DNA from: MED-G16 sp964467915
GTDB taxonomy: Bacteria > Bacteroidota > Bacteroidia > Cytophagales > MED-G16
Direction: 5' to 3'
Assembly (NCBI GenBank): GCA_964467915.1
Contig: CAYXSW010000011.1
Location: 1-48,332, forward strand
Length of the DNA: 48,332 nucleotides
Below, piece after piece: positions 1 to 9,244 of this stretch. A model generated the notes under the pieces. The model did not search any database. It saw nothing but the letters and a program-made list of their open reading frames with translations, and had not been told where the DNA came from. Each line of letters starts with the position of its first letter. The stretch's first letter is position 1. The position numbers and the translations under genes were made by a program.

Positions 1-1882
1 TTCCTGTTACATTTCCTGTAACGTTACCCGTTACGTTTCCAGTAAGATTACCTGTGACACCTTCTGACGCCACCAATGGACCATTCACAGTAGTATTTAT
101 TCCGGATTTACCTATTGAAGTTAATCCTTTCATAGTCGTGATATTATTTTGAGTGGCAAATAAAACTGACCCAGTGACCGACCCAGATACATTGCCTGTG
201 ACGTCTCCCGTAAGGTTTCCAGTTACGTTTCCGGTAAGGTTTCCGGTTACGTTTCCGGTAAGGTCTCCTGTGACATCACCAGTAAGGTCTCCTGTGACGT
301 TACCTGTGACATTTCCGGTAAGGCTTGAGGTGACAGAGTTAAAAGTCACGTCATCTGAAGTACCTACAGACTGTCCTATTGAAACCTCTCCACCAGAAGA
401 GACAGTAACACCAGTACCTGAACTTATAGCCGCATCTGCTCCATCGGCACCCGTTGCTCCTATTAAAGATACTCCTGTGGGCCACCCGGAAGGAGTGGAA
501 CCAGCTTTCTTAGGGCCAAATATTTTACTTGTAGATGTATTGATATAAAAGTCTCCGTCCACTCCATCAGATGAGGTAGGATCTGAAGTACCACTTAAAA
601 ACCCTCCCGAACCATCTTCACCATCATCACCATCATCTCCTTTATCTCCTTTGTCTCCTTTATCCCCTTTTGCTCCAGTTGCTCCAGTTGCTCCAGTTGC
701 TCCAGTTGCTCCAATAGCTCCAGTTGCTCCAAGTAAAGAGACTCCAGAAGGCCAGTTGCCACTTGCCTTAGGACCAAATATTGTACTTGAAAATTTATTT
801 ATAAAAAAGTCTCCGTCCACTCCATCAGATGAGGTAGGATCTGAAGTACCACTTAAAAATCCTCCTGAACCATCATCTCCCTTATCCCCCTTGTCACCTT
901 TGTCGCCTTTTAATCCTTGTGGTCCCGTGTCACCCTTATCTCCCTTGTCCCCTTTTTCTCCAGCGTCACCCTTATCTCCCGTAGCTCCTATTAATGATAT
1001 TCCAGAAGACCATCCACTAGGGCTAGAAATAGTATTTTTAGGTCCAAATATTTTATTTGTAGATGTATTGATATAGAAATCTCCGTCTACTCCATCTGAT
1101 ATGCCAGGATCTGAGACACCACTTAAGAAACCTCCTGAACCGTCTACTCCATCAACACCCGAATCCCCTTTGTCACCCTTATCTCCTTTAGCCCCTGAAT
1201 CACCCTTGTCACCCTTGTCACCAATTATAGATATACCCGTTGACCATCCAGAAGGACTTGACCCAGTCTTCTTAGGACCAAATATCTTATTTGATGATGT
1301 GTTGATATAAAAATCTCCGTCCACACCGTCAGAAAAAATAGGGTCAAATGCTCCGCTAAGTACTGTCTTACCATCAGAGCCATCTGGTCCAGTAAAATTA
1401 ATCGTAGTAAAACTTGTTCCGTCAGTATATTTTAGAGTAAATGTCCCGTCACCATTATCAACAGTCGACTCGATGCCAACACCGTCAACTCCTCCTCCTC
1501 CTCCAGAACCTGCTTTAAGTGCATAAATTGCGTAAGGAACGCTCATAAGCTGGGAAGTGCCCATGTCCACTCCGTCAACTTTAACGTTAACATAAAAAGA
1601 TCCGTTTCCCCATTCTATAGCTGCAAAATTGTTTATGGTAGATCCCTTTCCAATTACTATCCCGTCAGCCAGACCATACTTATTTGTGACTATTGTATGA
1701 GATTCTGTATATACTGAATTTCCTGTGACGTCTTGTATCTCAAAAATAAACTGCACACCTTGATTGGCCCTGATATTACCGGAGGCATCTCTTACAATTG
1801 CCTGGTAGTTAAAGCCTTGAGGGGACTGGCTATATGTTAAAAATGAGAAAAAAAAGATAAATAATGTTAAATAGTATTTCAT
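1..1882 (-). CDS. Collagen-like/tail-fibre-like secreted protein, N-terminal part (3' end beyond window)
   Basis: An open frame runs from ATG at 1882 to the left edge without a stop (627 complete codons plus one base). The N-terminus is a signal peptide ending near 'LTYSQ'. It is followed by a conserved Bacteroidota module (about residues 20-125) that starts 'SPQGFNYQAIVRDASGN' and ends 'GTSQLMSVPYAIYALKAG', then a Gly hinge. Four copies of a roughly 45-residue cassette (core 'DGVDGDFYINTSTNKIFGPK') alternate with collagen-type G-x-y tracts (GDKGDKGDS, GATGATGATG). After these come four-residue GNVT/GDLT repeats up to the edge. Proteins of this architecture usually end in a self-cleaving S74 chaperone domain, which here must lie outside the window. 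It is likely a trimeric surface or extracellular fibre. The partial gene at the right edge belongs to the same family. Architecture is confident; function is inferred. Confidence 0.85.
   Translation of the reverse strand, partial: MKYYLTLFIFFFSFLTYSQSPQGFNYQAIVRDASGNIRANQGVQFIFEIQDVTGNSVYTESHTIVTNKYGLADGIVIGKGSTINNFAAIEWGNGSFYVNVKVDGVDMGTSQLMSVPYAIYALKAGSGGGGGVDGVGIESTVDNGDGTFTLKYTDGTSFTTINFTGPDGSDGKTVLSGAFDPIFSDGVDGDFYINTSSNKIFGPKKTGSSPSGWSTGISIIGDKGDKGDSGAKGDKGDKGDSGVDGVDGSGGFLSGVSDPGISDGVDGDFYINTSTNKIFGPKNTISSPSGWSSGISLIGATGDKGDAGEKGDKGDKGDTGPQGLKGDKGDKGDKGDDGSGGFLSGTSDPTSSDGVDGDFFINKFSSTIFGPKASGNWPSGVSLLGATGAIGATGATGATGATGAKGDKGDKGDKGDDGDDGEDGSGGFLSGTSDPTSSDGVDGDFYINTSTSKIFGPKKAGSTPSGWPTGVSLIGATGADGADAAISSGTGVTVSSGGEVSIGQSVGTSDDVTFNSVTSSLTGNVTGNVTGDLTGDVTGDLTGNVTGNLTGNVTGNLTGDVTGNVSGSVTGSVLFATQNNITTMKGLTSIGKSGINTTVNGPLVASEGVTGNLTGNVTGNVTGNVTG
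165..327 (-). repeat. 12-bp in-frame tandem repeat (G-[ND]-[VL]-T)
   Basis: About 13 degenerate copies of a four-codon unit (GNVT, GDLT, GNLT, GDVT) lie inside the fibre gene, and the same unit resumes at 1-55 up to the left edge. Codons alternate between gta/gtc/gtt and ctt, so the DNA copies are not identical. The repeat probably explains why the assembly stops here. Confidence 0.8.
672..730 (-). repeat. 9-bp in-frame tandem repeat (Gly-Ala-Thr collagen-like codons)
   Basis: The unit gctccagtt (GGA-GCA-ACT read as AAC-TGG-AGC on the other phase, i.e. Gly-Ala-Thr in frame) occurs in four perfect consecutive copies from 672. One variant copy (gctccaata), another perfect copy and a partial copy follow. 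It is a candidate length-variable tract; any gain or loss of units keeps the reading frame. Confidence 0.8.
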
Positions 1883-1978
1883 GGTATAGTATAAATTGCA
1901 AAATACAATCTAAAGAAAAAAAGGATTTTTAAAAAAGGATTGAGCGCCTAAGTATATATTAGATATTAACTAGTAAAA

Positions 1979-4723
1979 TTATAAGTCACAGTCCACCAGA
2001 GAAATGTCACTTAAATCTAGTGCCTGATTTATCAAAACCTCACCCTTAACATCAACCAATAAATTAATAAGAAGTTTAGCTTCTGGGATTTGTCTTTTGG
2101 CAAGAAAATAATTTTTATTGTTTAGTTCAATTTTTTGTATAGAGTTATACACTGGCTTAAGCAACTCACCATAAAATTTTGAATATATTCCAAAACCATC
2201 TTCCCCCTTAACTTCAATAATCCCATCCTCATCATCTCCCACAAAATCATAACTTTCGAACTCATAAATAATTTCCTTACTTTCTAAGCCGACAAGACCA
2301 TTGACTCCATCATAACTCACTAGAACTGTGGAGTCATTCCAATCACTAATCCTGTCATACCCTTCTGTCAATATAACTTCTCCATCTCCTGATATCAAAC
2401 CAAATTTTTCATTTAAGGCAGCATAATATTTTAAACCCACCGGCTTTAAAATTGTTCTATACTTTGGTGTAATTATTTTTTTGGTTCTAATATTAAAATT
2501 ACCAAACATCTGGTCCCTAATAAGTATGATATCATTATCAGACTGGTTAGTTATACCGTCATATTCTGGCTCAATAATTATTTTACCATATATATCAGCA
2601 ATCCCCTTCTTACCTTTATACTCAATAAGAAAGAGAGAGTCAGATATCACATCACTTGGGACATAGCCTCTTACCTTAATTTTTTCGCCTATATATAACT
2701 TCTTATTTCTTTTATTATTTAACCTTAAGATCTCAGACTGAGATATATTAAATTTTTTTGATAATAAACTAAACGTATTTCCGCTTTGCACAGTATAGTA
2801 ATACTCTGCAGATGGGAGCTTGTTCCCAGATGGGCTAAGTATATAGTCTCCGTCATCAGAAAAGATTTTAATGTAACTTTTTGATCCGTACCTTGGAGAT
2901 AAGACCTTAAAAGAGTAATCACCTTTCAAAATAATTTCTTTATGATTAGAAAATATAAGCGCTTCCTTATTTTCTTGTCTGTACCATAGAGCAGAATCAG
3001 TTACGACATATATACTGTCTGCATTTTCTATCACAGTACTGACGCGATCTAAGTTAATCGCATCCCACGTATCATTTCTCTTCCCAATAAAATATGAAGA
3101 AGAGTTTATTATAGATTCAAATAAGGTGGAGAAGGGGAAATTCAATTTCTCGCTAATAACTCTAACCCCAAAGTCTGTGGTAGATGTCCATCCAAAATTA
3201 AACTTATCGATTATTTGTTTATCTGCAGATATAATGTTTTTCATTTCAGAGTCAAGAAGTTGCTCAGTGTCTTCTGAGAAGAGGAGAATATGCTCAGAAT
3301 CAAAATACTCATAATCATCAAATGGGAAATCAATCACTTTATCAAGGCCTAGTATTTTTTCTTCAATTTTATTTGAGGTGACAACGCATAACTTATTGAC
3401 TGAATTCTCAAAAATTAAAAATGGACCCTCCTGAAAGACATCTGTAAAAGTATAGTCGAAGATTGGGTCACCTAAAAAAGTAAAGAGAGAAAATTTCTGG
3501 TTAGCTTCTACTAATAAAAATTTATTATCCACCAGATACACATTATCATAAACTCCTGATAAGATTTTCAGACCAGACTTGTGTATAATATCTAACCCAT
3601 CTCCATGGAATATCTTAATTACACCCATACCAATATCTTCTACAAGATTCACATCGTCACGAGAATAGAATGTCTCTAAGTTCCTGTTCAAGATCTCACT
3701 ACTCTCTCCTGATTTTACAACAAAAAAGTCTGAGTCTGAAAAGGAGCAGAACACTTTACTGTCAAAATTTTTTGATATGCCTCGCAAAAGAAGTTTCCCG
3801 TCTACACCTGAAAATGAGACCTCTTTATCTTCATAGACACCGATTATCTCTTGCTTATCCTTAGAAGAAATAATTTCAAGAGAGTCAATCAAACCCCTGG
3901 CTATAGGAAGATCAGATATTTCAGAGATATCTCTGTTAAGAGAGTGGTACAATAAATTGACAGCTAATCTTTGGTGCGTGCTTTTTGGGTATTTATTTAT
4001 AAACTTCTTATAATTATCCGAACTATTTATAATACTATAGTACTTTAGAATCATATATTCTACTGAGTCCCTGTAAGGAGTAGTTGGATTATTTTCCAAG
4101 AACAATTCGTAAGAAGAAAGCCTCATGTCTGCTGTCTTATCTAGAAATATCAATTCCTCATACCTAGACATAGCCTTATTGTATTCTCTTGAATCTGGAA
4201 ATGATTCCATAAACTTCTTGTAAGACATCCAAGTATTAATCAGAGACGAATTATTAAATTCTATACTGTGCCAATTCTCCCTTGCAGAGACATAAAATTT
4301 AGAGGGGCCGTGGTCTCGCATGTACCTTGTGTATTCTTCGATACTATTCTCATCTAAGACAAAATTATATTCTAAGGAATCTATCACACTGACAACTGAA
4401 TCTAAGGATTCTCTTGTGATATTTAGCTCCTGTAAGATCTCTATCTCCTTGTCCGTGGCCCTAGGATAAAATTCTTTTGATTTCTTTATAAAAATAAAAG
4501 ATGAGTCTACATTATCTCTAATCTCATTATCTATCAGATAGAAGAGAGAATATAAATAAAACTTACCCGTACTCTCAATGGCTTTCTCATCCATTTTCTC
4601 CAGCGATTCTCTAAACTTAATTATCTCACCCTTCTCATATAACTTATACGCCTTCTTCACACTCTGTGAGTAAGAAAAAGAAGGTAATATTATTAGCAGA
4701 AAATATATGAGAGTCCTAGTCAT
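1979..4723 (-). CDS. Secreted TPR-like / LysM / WG-repeat protein
   Basis: The preferred start is ATG 4723, which gives a clean signal peptide (MTRTLIYFLLIILPSFSYSQ). An in-frame GTG at 4735 would overlap the upstream gene by 8 nt and adds nothing to it. The N-terminal ~270 residues are helical and TPR-like (for example 'YELFLENNPTTPYRDSVEY' and 'YKKFINKYPKSTHQRLAVN'). A poorly conserved beta-rich middle follows. A LysM domain (about residues 640-685, 'YYTVQSGNTFSLLSKKFNIS') comes next, then three or four degenerate WG-type repeats ('YKGKKGIADIYGKIIIEPEYDGI', split over two strands). LysM suggests peptidoglycan contact; WG repeats are beta-rich and of unclear function. It lies 4 nt downstream of the propeller gene, so the two are probably co-transcribed. 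Domain calls are good; the cellular role is unknown. Confidence 0.75.
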   Translation of the reverse strand: MTRTLIYFLLIILPSFSYSQSVKKAYKLYEKGEIIKFRESLEKMDEKAIESTGKFYLYSLFYLIDNEIRDNVDSSFIFIKKSKEFYPRATDKEIEILQELNITRESLDSVVSVIDSLEYNFVLDENSIEEYTRYMRDHGPSKFYVSARENWHSIEFNNSSLINTWMSYKKFMESFPDSREYNKAMSRYEELIFLDKTADMRLSSYELFLENNPTTPYRDSVEYMILKYYSIINSSDNYKKFINKYPKSTHQRLAVNLLYHSLNRDISEISDLPIARGLIDSLEIISSKDKQEIIGVYEDKEVSFSGVDGKLLLRGISKNFDSKVFCSFSDSDFFVVKSGESSEILNRNLETFYSRDDVNLVEDIGMGVIKIFHGDGLDIIHKSGLKILSGVYDNVYLVDNKFLLVEANQKFSLFTFLGDPIFDYTFTDVFQEGPFLIFENSVNKLCVVTSNKIEEKILGLDKVIDFPFDDYEYFDSEHILLFSEDTEQLLDSEMKNIISADKQIIDKFNFGWTSTTDFGVRVISEKLNFPFSTLFESIINSSSYFIGKRNDTWDAINLDRVSTVIENADSIYVVTDSALWYRQENKEALIFSNHKEIILKGDYSFKVLSPRYGSKSYIKIFSDDGDYILSPSGNKLPSAEYYYTVQSGNTFSLLSKKFNISQSEILRLNNKRNKKLYIGEKIKVRGYVPSDVISDSLFLIEYKGKKGIADIYGKIIIEPEYDGITNQSDNDIILIRDQMFGNFNIRTKKIITPKYRTILKPVGLKYYAALNEKFGLISGDGEVILTEGYDRISDWNDSTVLVSYDGVNGLVGLESKEIIYEFESYDFVGDDEDGIIEVKGEDGFGIYSKFYGELLKPVYNSIQKIELNNKNYFLAKRQIPEAKLLINLLVDVKGEVLINQALDLSDISLVDCDL

Positions 4724-4727
4724 TTCA

Positions 4728-7700
4728 TTACTCACCTTTTGATATAAAAGGAACTGAATTTTCTATAATCAAATTATTTATTTGACTAATGTTATTTATA
4801 ACCTTATCAAAACCTTTCTTAATTTCTAACCATCTACCGTTTAAGTCATTGTACCTAGACAATTCTCCGTTTGTTATTGGTGGAACATTTCCATCAACAG
4901 TATTTAGGAGATCAAACATCTGAGCATCAAGTTGATTTCTGAAGTTAATAACGTCCTGAAAAGTTTTCTGCTTGGGAGAAATTAGAAGTGACTCAGTCTC
5001 ATCAATCAACTTTGATGTCTCTCCTGCTAAATCCATTATATCAGAAAACTTTTCTGAATCTACTCTTTTACTTAGGTCAGAGAGTTGATTTCTAGCGTCT
5101 TGCATCTTGGTTAGACTCGAATAGATATCTGAAATATCTTTATGAATCTCCATAAGTAGCTTCTCCTTTCTCTCAAACTCACTAACAGAAGTTGACTGCC
5201 TTGGGTCTGGCAAGATGTTGAACTCACTTAATTTCTCGTAAGACCCATAAGTGAACTTCACTGAATACTTTCCTGGGCCTACCCTATAAGAACCCATGTA
5301 TCCGTCTGAGCCTCTCGGTGTCATTACCCCTTTAGGGGGAATAAAACCATCAACATCTCCACCCCATTTTATTGATGAGTATCCTTGCTTCAGATCAACC
5401 ATCTTACTTTTATATTTTCCCTCACTAGAGAACGTCCTTACGACCTCTCCATTATCGTTAGAGATTTCTACATTAAGTTCTAAAGAGTCCTTCTCATCTA
5501 AATTTCTGATGAAGTATTTTATCTCTGTGCCATAGTACGGATTCTTACCAAGAGGCCCTTGTCTTCTCATTGCAGAAAATAATATTTTATGATTGTCCTC
5601 TACATCAAACATATGGACACCTTTGGTGTCTTCAATGCCATTAAATTCGTGCATTGGAGTTAGGTCATCAAATATCCAGAATCCTCTTCCCTGAGTCGCC
5701 ACAACAAGGTCATTCCCATGAACTTTTAAATCTGTTATTGGTACTATTGGTAGGTTTCTTTGCCATTTGACCCAACTATCACCACCGTTACTGGACATGT
5801 ATATACCTCTCTCTGTTCCAGCATATAGTAGCCCCTCTATCTCATTGTCTTCTCTTACTACTCTGACAAAACTATTTTTATCAATACCCTCATTATATAC
5901 TTTCCATGACTTACCATAATCTGTAGACTTTAGCACGTATGGTCTGAAGTCATCAAATTTATACCTGTTAAATGCTACATAAACTGTAGCAGGATCATGG
6001 GGAGATACTTCGATTGCATTTATCATTCCCTCCTCCATATCTGGAGTTACATTAGACCAAGAATGTCCCCCATCAGTTGTTATGTGTACAAGGCCATCAT
6101 CTGCGCCTGCATAAATTGTATTTCTGTCATGAGGAGATTCTGCTACATAGTAAATAGTATGATACACCTCACCTCCAGCTCCTTCGTTTGTTATTGGCCC
6201 ACCTCCAGGCCCGAGGTTCTCTTTCTTATTCCTTGTGAGGTCGGGGCTTATCTCTTCCCAGGTTATACCCCTGTCACTAGTCTTTAATAATTTATTTGCG
6301 GCATGATAGATTATATTAGGATCATGCATTGACACTAAAATTGGTGCATTCCAATTAAATCTATACCTCTGCTCATCTGATGGCTCACCAAGACCCATTG
6401 AGGGGTATGCCATTATATCTTTGGCATTATCTAACTCTAGGTTATACTCGTTAATTATCCCTTGATAACACCCAGCATACATCAGGACTGGATTATCTGG
6501 GTCAAATGCGACGTAAGCTGTCTCACAACCCCCAACGCCTGCAATCCAATCTTTCCAGCTTATGCCATTACTGAAGGTGCTACTTTTTATAGCAACAGAA
6601 GAATTATCTTGCTGCCCACCATAAACCCAGTAAGGGAACCTGTTATCTACATTTACCCTATAAAATTGGGCAGTAGGTTGATTTTTCTGGGTAGACCATG
6701 ACTTACCAGAGTTAAATGATATGTTTGCCCCCCCATCATTAGAGTTGATCATCACCTCAGAATTACTAGGGTTGATCCACAGGTAGTGGTTATCACCATG
6801 AGGAACCTGTATATATGAAAAAGTTTTTCCTCCATCTATTGACCTCATCATCGGAGCATTAAGTACGTAAACAATGTTTTCATCTGAAGGGTCAGCGTAT
6901 ATATGCATGTAATACCAAGACCTTGTCCTGAGAACTCTTTCATCATTTATTAGCCTCCAAGAGTTTCCTCCGTCATCTGACCTATATAACCCACCTTCTT
7001 CTGATTCAATGATGGCGAACACAAGCTTTGGGTTAGCCCTTGAAACAGTAACTCCAATCTTTCCCATGACAGTGTTTGGGAGTCCTTCAGTTAATTTTTT
7101 CCAGGTATCTCCTCCGTCTACTGACTTCCAAATACCACTACCCTTTCCACCACTTCTCACGTACCATGGTAACCTCTGGTGATCCCAAAATGCTGCGTAC
7201 AGAACCCTGGGGTTTGTGTAGTCAATTGCTAAATCATTAGCACCAGAACTTGAGTCAACAAATAGAACCCTCTCCCAGTTCTTGCCTCCGTCATATGTCC
7301 TGTATATACCTCTCTCCTCTGTGTCAGAATAGGGGCTACCCTGAGCAGAAACATACATAATATCTGGGTTGGTAGGATGAATTCTAACCTGAGAAATATG
7401 TTTTGTGTGTTCTAGCCCTACATGTTCCCAAGTCTCTCCAGCGTCTGTAGATTTGTAAACACCATCTCCAGAAGATGTCATGACACCTCTTACTGGTGAC
7501 TCCCCCATTCCAACAACTACAATATTATTATCACTCTCAGATACAGATACTGCACCAACAGATCCTGTTTTAAAGTATCCATCAGAAATATTATTCCAAC
7601 TGAGCCCAGCGTCTTCTGTCTTCCAAACTCCACCACCTGTTGTTCCCATGTAATATATTTGGTCATCACCAGTTATGCCTGTGGAAGTAGTAGACCTTCC

Positions 7701-7847
7701 TCCTCTAAAAGGGCCGATATTTCGCCATTCACCGATACCAAAGACCAGTGAATCTATAGTTTTTTTATCTTTTTTATCTATATGAATTACAGGCTTAAGA
7801 GCAGACAGTATAAATATTAATGATAGTATTGTAAGGATGTATTTCAT
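4728..7847 (-). CDS. Sortilin/VPS10-like Asp-box (BNR) beta-propeller protein
   Basis: The start is taken at ATG 7847, which gives the signal-like N-terminus MKYILTILSLIFILSAL; a TTG at 7871 in the same frame is less likely. About eleven Asp-box motifs (S-x-D-x-G-x-x-W) are visible, for example 'KTEDAGLSW', 'KSTDAGETW', 'RTYDGGKNW', 'KSVDGGDTW', 'RSDDGGNSW', 'ITTDGGHSW' and 'KSTDYGKSW'. This fits two tandem seven-bladed propellers of the VPS10/GH74-like kind over about residues 40-730. A beta domain and a C-terminal helical segment (~880-1035) follow. The length of about 1040 residues is typical of the widespread Bacteroidota family, usually annotated as glycosyl hydrolase or sortilin-like. 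No catalytic residue can be assigned, so enzymatic activity is unproven. It is divergently transcribed from the ceramidase-like gene. Confidence 0.85.
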   Translation of the reverse strand: MKYILTILSLIFILSALKPVIHIDKKDKKTIDSLVFGIGEWRNIGPFRGGRSTTSTGITGDDQIYYMGTTGGGVWKTEDAGLSWNNISDGYFKTGSVGAVSVSESDNNIVVVGMGESPVRGVMTSSGDGVYKSTDAGETWEHVGLEHTKHISQVRIHPTNPDIMYVSAQGSPYSDTEERGIYRTYDGGKNWERVLFVDSSSGANDLAIDYTNPRVLYAAFWDHQRLPWYVRSGGKGSGIWKSVDGGDTWKKLTEGLPNTVMGKIGVTVSRANPKLVFAIIESEEGGLYRSDDGGNSWRLINDERVLRTRSWYYMHIYADPSDENIVYVLNAPMMRSIDGGKTFSYIQVPHGDNHYLWINPSNSEVMINSNDGGANISFNSGKSWSTQKNQPTAQFYRVNVDNRFPYWVYGGQQDNSSVAIKSSTFSNGISWKDWIAGVGGCETAYVAFDPDNPVLMYAGCYQGIINEYNLELDNAKDIMAYPSMGLGEPSDEQRYRFNWNAPILVSMHDPNIIYHAANKLLKTSDRGITWEEISPDLTRNKKENLGPGGGPITNEGAGGEVYHTIYYVAESPHDRNTIYAGADDGLVHITTDGGHSWSNVTPDMEEGMINAIEVSPHDPATVYVAFNRYKFDDFRPYVLKSTDYGKSWKVYNEGIDKNSFVRVVREDNEIEGLLYAGTERGIYMSSNGGDSWVKWQRNLPIVPITDLKVHGNDLVVATQGRGFWIFDDLTPMHEFNGIEDTKGVHMFDVEDNHKILFSAMRRQGPLGKNPYYGTEIKYFIRNLDEKDSLELNVEISNDNGEVVRTFSSEGKYKSKMVDLKQGYSSIKWGGDVDGFIPPKGVMTPRGSDGYMGSYRVGPGKYSVKFTYGSYEKLSEFNILPDPRQSTSVSEFERKEKLLMEIHKDISDIYSSLTKMQDARNQLSDLSKRVDSEKFSDIMDLAGETSKLIDETESLLISPKQKTFQDVINFRNQLDAQMFDLLNTVDGNVPPITNGELSRYNDLNGRWLEIKKGFDKVINNISQINNLIIENSVPFISKGE

Positions 7848-7868
7848 AATTTTATAATATTGTTTCGT

Positions 7869-7876
7869 CAAATTTA
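7869..7876 (-). promoter_or_regulatory. Candidate Bacteroidota -7 element (TAAATTTG)
   Basis: TAAATTTG on the minus strand matches the Bacteroidota -7 consensus TAnnTTTG and sits 22 nt before ATG 7847 of the propeller gene. I see no good TTG at the -33 position, so support is partial. Confidence 0.35.
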
Positions 7877-7888
7877 ATATGAAATTTA

Positions 7889-9244
7889 ATGTTTAATAAA
7901 TATTCAGTATCTATACTTTCCATAATTTTTCTGATATTAATAACCATAAAACCCCTTGACAGGACTCCACTAGAGGAAACAGACTACTATAAATCTACCA
8001 TTTCAAATATAGAGAAGTCATATAAAAACTATGAAAAAAATATAGCAGGAGACACCATTAAGGTCGGCTGGGCAAAAGAGAGCCTTGTCCCATCATTTAG
8101 CACACCGCTGGCGGGGTACGGGGCAAGAAAGGGAGCAGATTATGAGGGAGTTAACGACTCTATATGGGTAAGATCTGTAGTATTTGATAATGGCATAAAT
8201 AAGTCTGCGTATGTCTCGATGGATCTTCTTATTGTGCCCCCAAACTTAGACAGAGAAAAAATTGCTGAGGGTTTAGGGATTAGAAGTGAAAACATTTTCT
8301 TTACTGCCAGCCACACTCACTCAAGTATTGGAGGTTACCTGGAAGGATTAGCCGGAAATTTGTTTGGTGGGGAGTACAATGATAAAGTCATTGAATTTAT
8401 TACTAAAAAGACAAAGGTATCTATAGAAAATGCTATGCAAGACCTAGAGAAGGCAAAGATAGGTTTTGGGGCAATATACGCGTCCAATTACATAACTAAT
8501 AGGCTAGCAGGCGACTCATTAGGTACGTATGACCCGTTCTTGAGGGTAATTAAAATAAACAGAGATGATGAAAAAAACGCAACAATTTTCTCATATTCAG
8601 CTCACGCTACATGTTACGGTCATAGTCAGAAAAGTATAAGTGCAGACTACCCTGGGAAGGTTATAAGTCTTCTAGAAGAGACTAGAGATATAGACTTTGC
8701 TGTGTATGGCGCAGGTGCCGTCGGGAGTATGAGTCCTAGGACAAGGGCAGAAAAAGGTGAGAGAAAAGTTAACGAGATAGCTAATGGGTTATATGGACAT
8801 CTTGTCCAAGGTTATAGGTCGATAGGAGTTAGATACGAGACAAAACTAGGAAGTGAAAGGGTAGATATAGAGCTCAGAGAACAGTCGTTTAAAATAAACT
8901 CCCAAATTATTGTGAGACCATGGCTATTTAATTTTTTGGTTGGTGACACACCAAAATATTTGTCATTCTTAAGGATAGGAGATGTGCTAGTTGTAGGTAC
9001 TCCATGTGATTTCTCGGGTGAATTAGTTGAGCCTATAGAAAAATCAATTTCAAATAAAAGTTTAAATTTGATGATAAATAGTTTTAATGGGGGCTATATC
9101 GGTTATGTGACAGACGACAGGTGGTACGATATGGAAGATATTAACACTTATGAAACTTACACTATGAACTGGTATGGACCTTATAACGGAAAATATTTTA
9201 GCGATCTAATAAAAAAAATAATTGAAATAAATGAAAAATATTAA
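7889..9244 (+). CDS. Neutral/alkaline ceramidase-like hydrolase (exported)
   Basis: This 451-residue protein has a hydrophobic N-terminal signal or anchor (about residues 6-21). It resembles the N-terminal catalytic region of neutral ceramidases (PF04734), which hydrolyse the amide bond of ceramide using an active-site zinc. Visible family features are 'VGWAKESLVPSFSTPLAGYGAR' near the start (the usual 'G..k.diTPp...plaGyg' motif, here split by small changes), 'FFTASHTHSSIGGY' with likely metal-binding His, and 'FSYSAHATCYGHSQKSISADYPG'. It lacks the C-terminal immunoglobulin-like domain of full-length (~650 aa) ceramidases, so it belongs to the short subgroup and its substrate may differ. 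It overlaps the GH3 gene by 14 nt, so the two are probably one operon. Confidence 0.75.
   Translation: MFNKYSVSILSIIFLILITIKPLDRTPLEETDYYKSTISNIEKSYKNYEKNIAGDTIKVGWAKESLVPSFSTPLAGYGARKGADYEGVNDSIWVRSVVFDNGINKSAYVSMDLLIVPPNLDREKIAEGLGIRSENIFFTASHTHSSIGGYLEGLAGNLFGGEYNDKVIEFITKKTKVSIENAMQDLEKAKIGFGAIYASNYITNRLAGDSLGTYDPFLRVIKINRDDEKNATIFSYSAHATCYGHSQKSISADYPGKVISLLEETRDIDFAVYGAGAVGSMSPRTRAEKGERKVNEIANGLYGHLVQGYRSIGVRYETKLGSERVDIELREQSFKINSQIIVRPWLFNFLVGDTPKYLSFLRIGDVLVVGTPCDFSGELVEPIEKSISNKSLNLMINSFNGGYIGYVTDDRWYDMEDINTYETYTMNWYGPYNGKYFSDLIKKIIEINEKY

Noticed and set aside
165..327. CRISPR-like short repeats
   Set aside because: The units are 12 bp, contiguous, degenerate and in frame with a coding sequence; there are no spacers and no cas genes.
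153..1310. Plus-strand open frames rich in Pro-Val-Thr and Pro-Leu-Ser repeats
   Set aside because: They are the antisense reading of the collagen-like and G-N-V-T repeats of the minus-strand fibre gene, which has a signal peptide and known modules; the plus frames have none.
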